Positions 61,722 through 64,000 of a stretch of 64,000 bases of DNA are shown here, in pieces. Numbering within the stretch: position 1 is the first letter of the stretch; the number at the start of each line of letters is the position of its first letter. The DNA is from Flectonema sp. DT1601 (lineage: Eukaryota; Euglenozoa; Diplonemea; Diplonemida; Diplonemidae), in assembly GCA_964019425.1 (NCBI GenBank), contig OZ025791.1, forward strand, positions 968,501-1,032,500. Direction: 5' to 3'. The notes below the pieces were generated by a model. The model had not been told where the DNA came from and made no database searches. It saw nothing but the letters and a program-made list of their open reading frames with translations. A program made the position numbers and the translations under genes.

Positions 61722-62519
61722 TTATATCGGTGGGAAACTAACTGCTTCCTTCTCTCTCTTATATTTCTTGGTACATGGATGATGTACAATAAAGTTACAC
61801 TTAGTGAGAAGATTCGAATATTTTGATCTCGCTGGTCGTGTATCCGATTGGGGAATACCTTTCCTACTTGCAGAATGTTGATTATTGTAAGGAGGGAAGA
61901 CGTGTTTTAAAAAATCAACAAATTCGGTGAATGTGAGGCGGCAATCTGCATCAGAGTCGGATAGAAGAAACATTTCTAATAATTCCTCATTTGATACATC
62001 TGTTTGGTGTGTTACGTAATGTTGAATGTCGTGAAAGGAAAGTGTCTCTACACCCAACTCAGAAGTAAGTTGCTTCCACATCTCAGAAATCTCTTGCATG
62101 TGATCGATGTGTAATTCCGAAATTGGTTGACATTTAGTATTAGATAAGTTTAATAAAAACTTTAACCTTCTTGGTGAAGCCTTTGGACAAACTTCATAAA
62201 TTAATTTCAAAACATCATCTCTGTGTATTACCTCACTCTGACCTCTAACAACAATCATTGATTTCCTCGATTGGACTTCCGGAAATCGAACCACAACATC
62301 GTCTTCGGCTGGTGACTGAGAGGGTGGCAGTTCAACTTTTATTTTTTTCCTCCCTCTTTTCTCTGCTTTGTAGGATGGCTTCAGACCGTCCAACCAAGTC
62401 TTATAGTCTTCAATAACACCGTCCCCAAGAGTAAGAGGTTTTAAGTGGACTTTAAGCTCTGATTTTTTTCTGAATATTTTTCCACATCCGCAAGTCTTCT
62501 CCTCACATCTATAGTGCAT
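61722..62519 (-). CDS. EF-hand protein with N-terminal Cys/His motif
   Basis: A 265-residue protein. The start has a Cys-rich motif (CEEKTCGCGKIFRKKSELKVHL) that looks like a partial zinc finger. A basic stretch follows (KRGRKKIKVELPP). Residues about 80-200 are helical, and a calcium-binding loop is plain: LLSDSDADCRLTFTEFVDFL has Asp, Ser/Asp and a Glu at the proper places of an EF-hand. The other helices may form a paired hand that has lost its loop. The C-terminus is basic. Calcium-dependent regulation is likely; the partner is unknown. The ATG follows a CCCTCACAG acceptor by about 36 nt. Confidence 0.75.
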   Translation of the reverse strand: MHYRCEEKTCGCGKIFRKKSELKVHLKPLTLGDGVIEDYKTWLDGLKPSYKAEKRGRKKIKVELPPSQSPAEDDVVVRFPEVQSRKSMIVVRGQSEVIHRDDVLKLIYEVCPKASPRRLKFLLNLSNTKCQPISELHIDHMQEISEMWKQLTSELGVETLSFHDIQHYVTHQTDVSNEELLEMFLLSDSDADCRLTFTEFVDFLKHVFPPYNNQHSASRKGIPQSDTRPARSKYSNLLTKCNFIVHHPCTKKYKREKEAVSFPPI

Positions 62520-63458
62520 GAGACGACAATTGCTATTTCAGAGCAACTGTGAGGGTGAGAGATCCTTTATAATACAACAAACGTTCAATAATTCCTGAGG
62601 GGGTGAAGTACAATGGGGATAAAGAACTACTAACATAGGGATTTACGAGTTAGAAACCCTTTACGACCCTTTCCCAGTCGTGAGTTGCAGTCATGTGATT
62701 ATATGTTGAAGAAGATATTAATTATTGAAAAAAAAAAATTTTTTTTTTTTAAAAATAAACTTGTAGATCAAACACAAAGAAAATAGTCCATCCCGCAATG
62801 AAACTGGTTAGTTACACTAAGGTATGAACCAGGGCAGCAAAACTGGGCAAGTTTGAGCCTTTTGGGTAGCAGGTGGGATGTTATTAAAAAGAAACTCGCG
62901 TTTTTCTAACAAAATATTTATAAACGCGGAGGTGGAAAAAAAAGCTGCTTAGAGGACACGAGAAAGGCTCCACGCAAATTACTTTTAAATCGGAAAATAA
63001 AAAGAAAATCAACTCACGCGTGAAAAAAAAAAAAAAATATACAAAAGAAACTTTAAAACAGGTGACAACTTTGACTCAAATCTCTAATAGAAAATTGTCA
63101 CGACAGAGCATCGACATCGTTCACTTACGCGAGTACATTCCAAGTACACAGTATAACGCTGTGAGAAGTTAAAGAAGATAGCTGCGTACATTGCTACTTC
63201 AATATCTTTCTTTGTTTTCGATTCACATTGTCATAAGTCCACACCACTATTTAGTGGAGAATATGTGTGTGCCCTACACAAGTGTAAACAACAAGGATAC
63301 TACCGCGTCCATCGATACTCTTAAAAAGATTTGACTTGATCGTAAATCTAAAGCAAGGTTACCGTAATAATCTACGCTTGTTGTTTACGAAAATCAACTA
63401 AATCTGACAAAAGAAAAAATGGGGGAGGAGGAGCAAATCAAGAAATGTTGTTACAAAC
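62520..63458. other. Intergenic region
   Basis: No gene is seen. It is AT-rich with short A and T runs (62728-62752). Confidence 0.5.
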
Positions 63459-64000
63459 TTAGCACTCAGGGAATGAAAGACATCCAGCCTTCCAGGCTGG
63501 TTCATCAGGTTGGATGGCACCAATGTTCTTCGACTTCACAGATCCGTGAGAGATTCCCTTCATGTACATAGGTGAGGTTGGTTTGGGTGCGAAGTTGCCG
63601 TTCTCCGGATCTTCCAATTGCATCGCAGGAAGTTGAACCTGGAGGATGGCATCCGTGAAGACAGCTGTCTTGTTTAGTGGAGGACCTCCTTTAGTGTCAA
63701 CTACATTGGCAACGATGTTGAAAAACGTGGAGTGGATGTTTTGCGGAACACATGGTCCCCTTCCTGGATTTCCACATGAAGGTGGAGGCGGACCGTATGT
63801 TGTAAAAGGAACGAACTCTCCCTGGCCACGTTCTGTGCTGACATTAAAGATTGTAAGGTCATAGACAAGATGGTAATCTCCCTTCAGAATTAAACCGGCC
63901 GAAGCGTCGCCGCAGATTGGATCGCGAAGAGGATTTCCACAATTGTACATAATGTTGTTATTCATCGTGATGTTCAGACTCGCATCATCACCTCTCATAC
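63459..64000 (-). CDS. Uncharacterised extracellular-type protein, 5' partial
   Basis: The 3' end of a gene whose start lies beyond the right edge; 180 residues are seen. They contain several Asn-X-Ser/Thr sites (LNIT, FNVS, LNKT), conserved-looking cysteines (CGNPLRDPICGD, CGNPGRGPC) and short strand-like segments, which suggests a secreted or surface domain, perhaps a parallel beta-helix or other sugar-binding fold. There is no catalytic motif I can name. It ends AGCLSFPEC with no membrane anchor or GPI-type hydrophobic tail, so the mature protein is probably soluble. Confidence 0.65.
   Translation of the reverse strand, partial: MRGDDASLNITMNNNIMYNCGNPLRDPICGDASAGLILKGDYHLVYDLTIFNVSTERGQGEFVPFTTYGPPPPSCGNPGRGPCVPQNIHSTFFNIVANVVDTKGGPPLNKTAVFTDAILQVQLPAMQLEDPENGNFAPKPTSPMYMKGISHGSVKSKNIGAIQPDEPAWKAGCLSFPEC

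Overview
The window is nuclear DNA of a protist, most probably a free-living euglenozoan (kinetoplastid, diplonemid or euglenid grade). Three things point there. All genes left of about 25 kb lie on the + strand and all genes right of about 27 kb lie on the - strand, so two one-way clusters converge on a gene-free strip. Nearly every start codon has a pyrimidine-rich 3' splice site (YAG) 7-25 nt upstream, which fits spliced-leader trans-splicing. The mobile elements are a Penelope-like element, a decayed DIRS/VIPER-type element and a decayed LINE. Ordinary GT-AG cis introns of 66-165 nt are also present, so it is not a typical trypanosomatid. The lineage is inference; no rRNA is in the window.

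Left cluster (+): the 3' part of an NADPH oxidase; an acylated WD40 protein with small introns; a 1018-residue calpain carrying a ubiquitin-like domain, five ubiquitin-interacting motifs and a Cys4 cluster; an apparently intact 2215-codon Penelope-like element with an N-terminal GIY-YIG nuclease, reverse transcriptase, a possible cysteine-protease domain and a zinc finger, followed by a structured 3' region; a four-helix membrane protein; a ubiquitin-like/LRR protein; and then fossil DIRS-like sequence.

Right cluster (-): two paralogous membrane sensors with a degenerate cyclase homology domain flank a divergent 14-3-3 protein. Then come a stalked RCC1-repeat membrane protein, a CitE/CLYBL-type lyase, a coiled-coil protein, 3-hydroxyanthranilate 3,4-dioxygenase, a 958-residue WW-like/Ala-Glu-rich protein that I assembled from two open frames joined by introns, the splicing factor CWC22 (two introns), an acylated RING protein, a FAS1 membrane protein, an unknown 433-residue protein, a LINE fragment fused to the stub of a UDP-glucose 4-epimerase gene, an EF-hand protein and a partial secreted-type protein at the right edge.

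Functionally the region is a mixture: surface and signalling proteins (NOX, sensors, RCC1, FAS1, 14-3-3), ubiquitin-linked proteins (calpain, RING, UBL-LRR), small-molecule metabolism (3-HAO, CLYBL-like) and RNA processing (CWC22). No operon-like pathway is visible. The Penelope-like element and the ubiquitin-domain calpain are the most unusual items.
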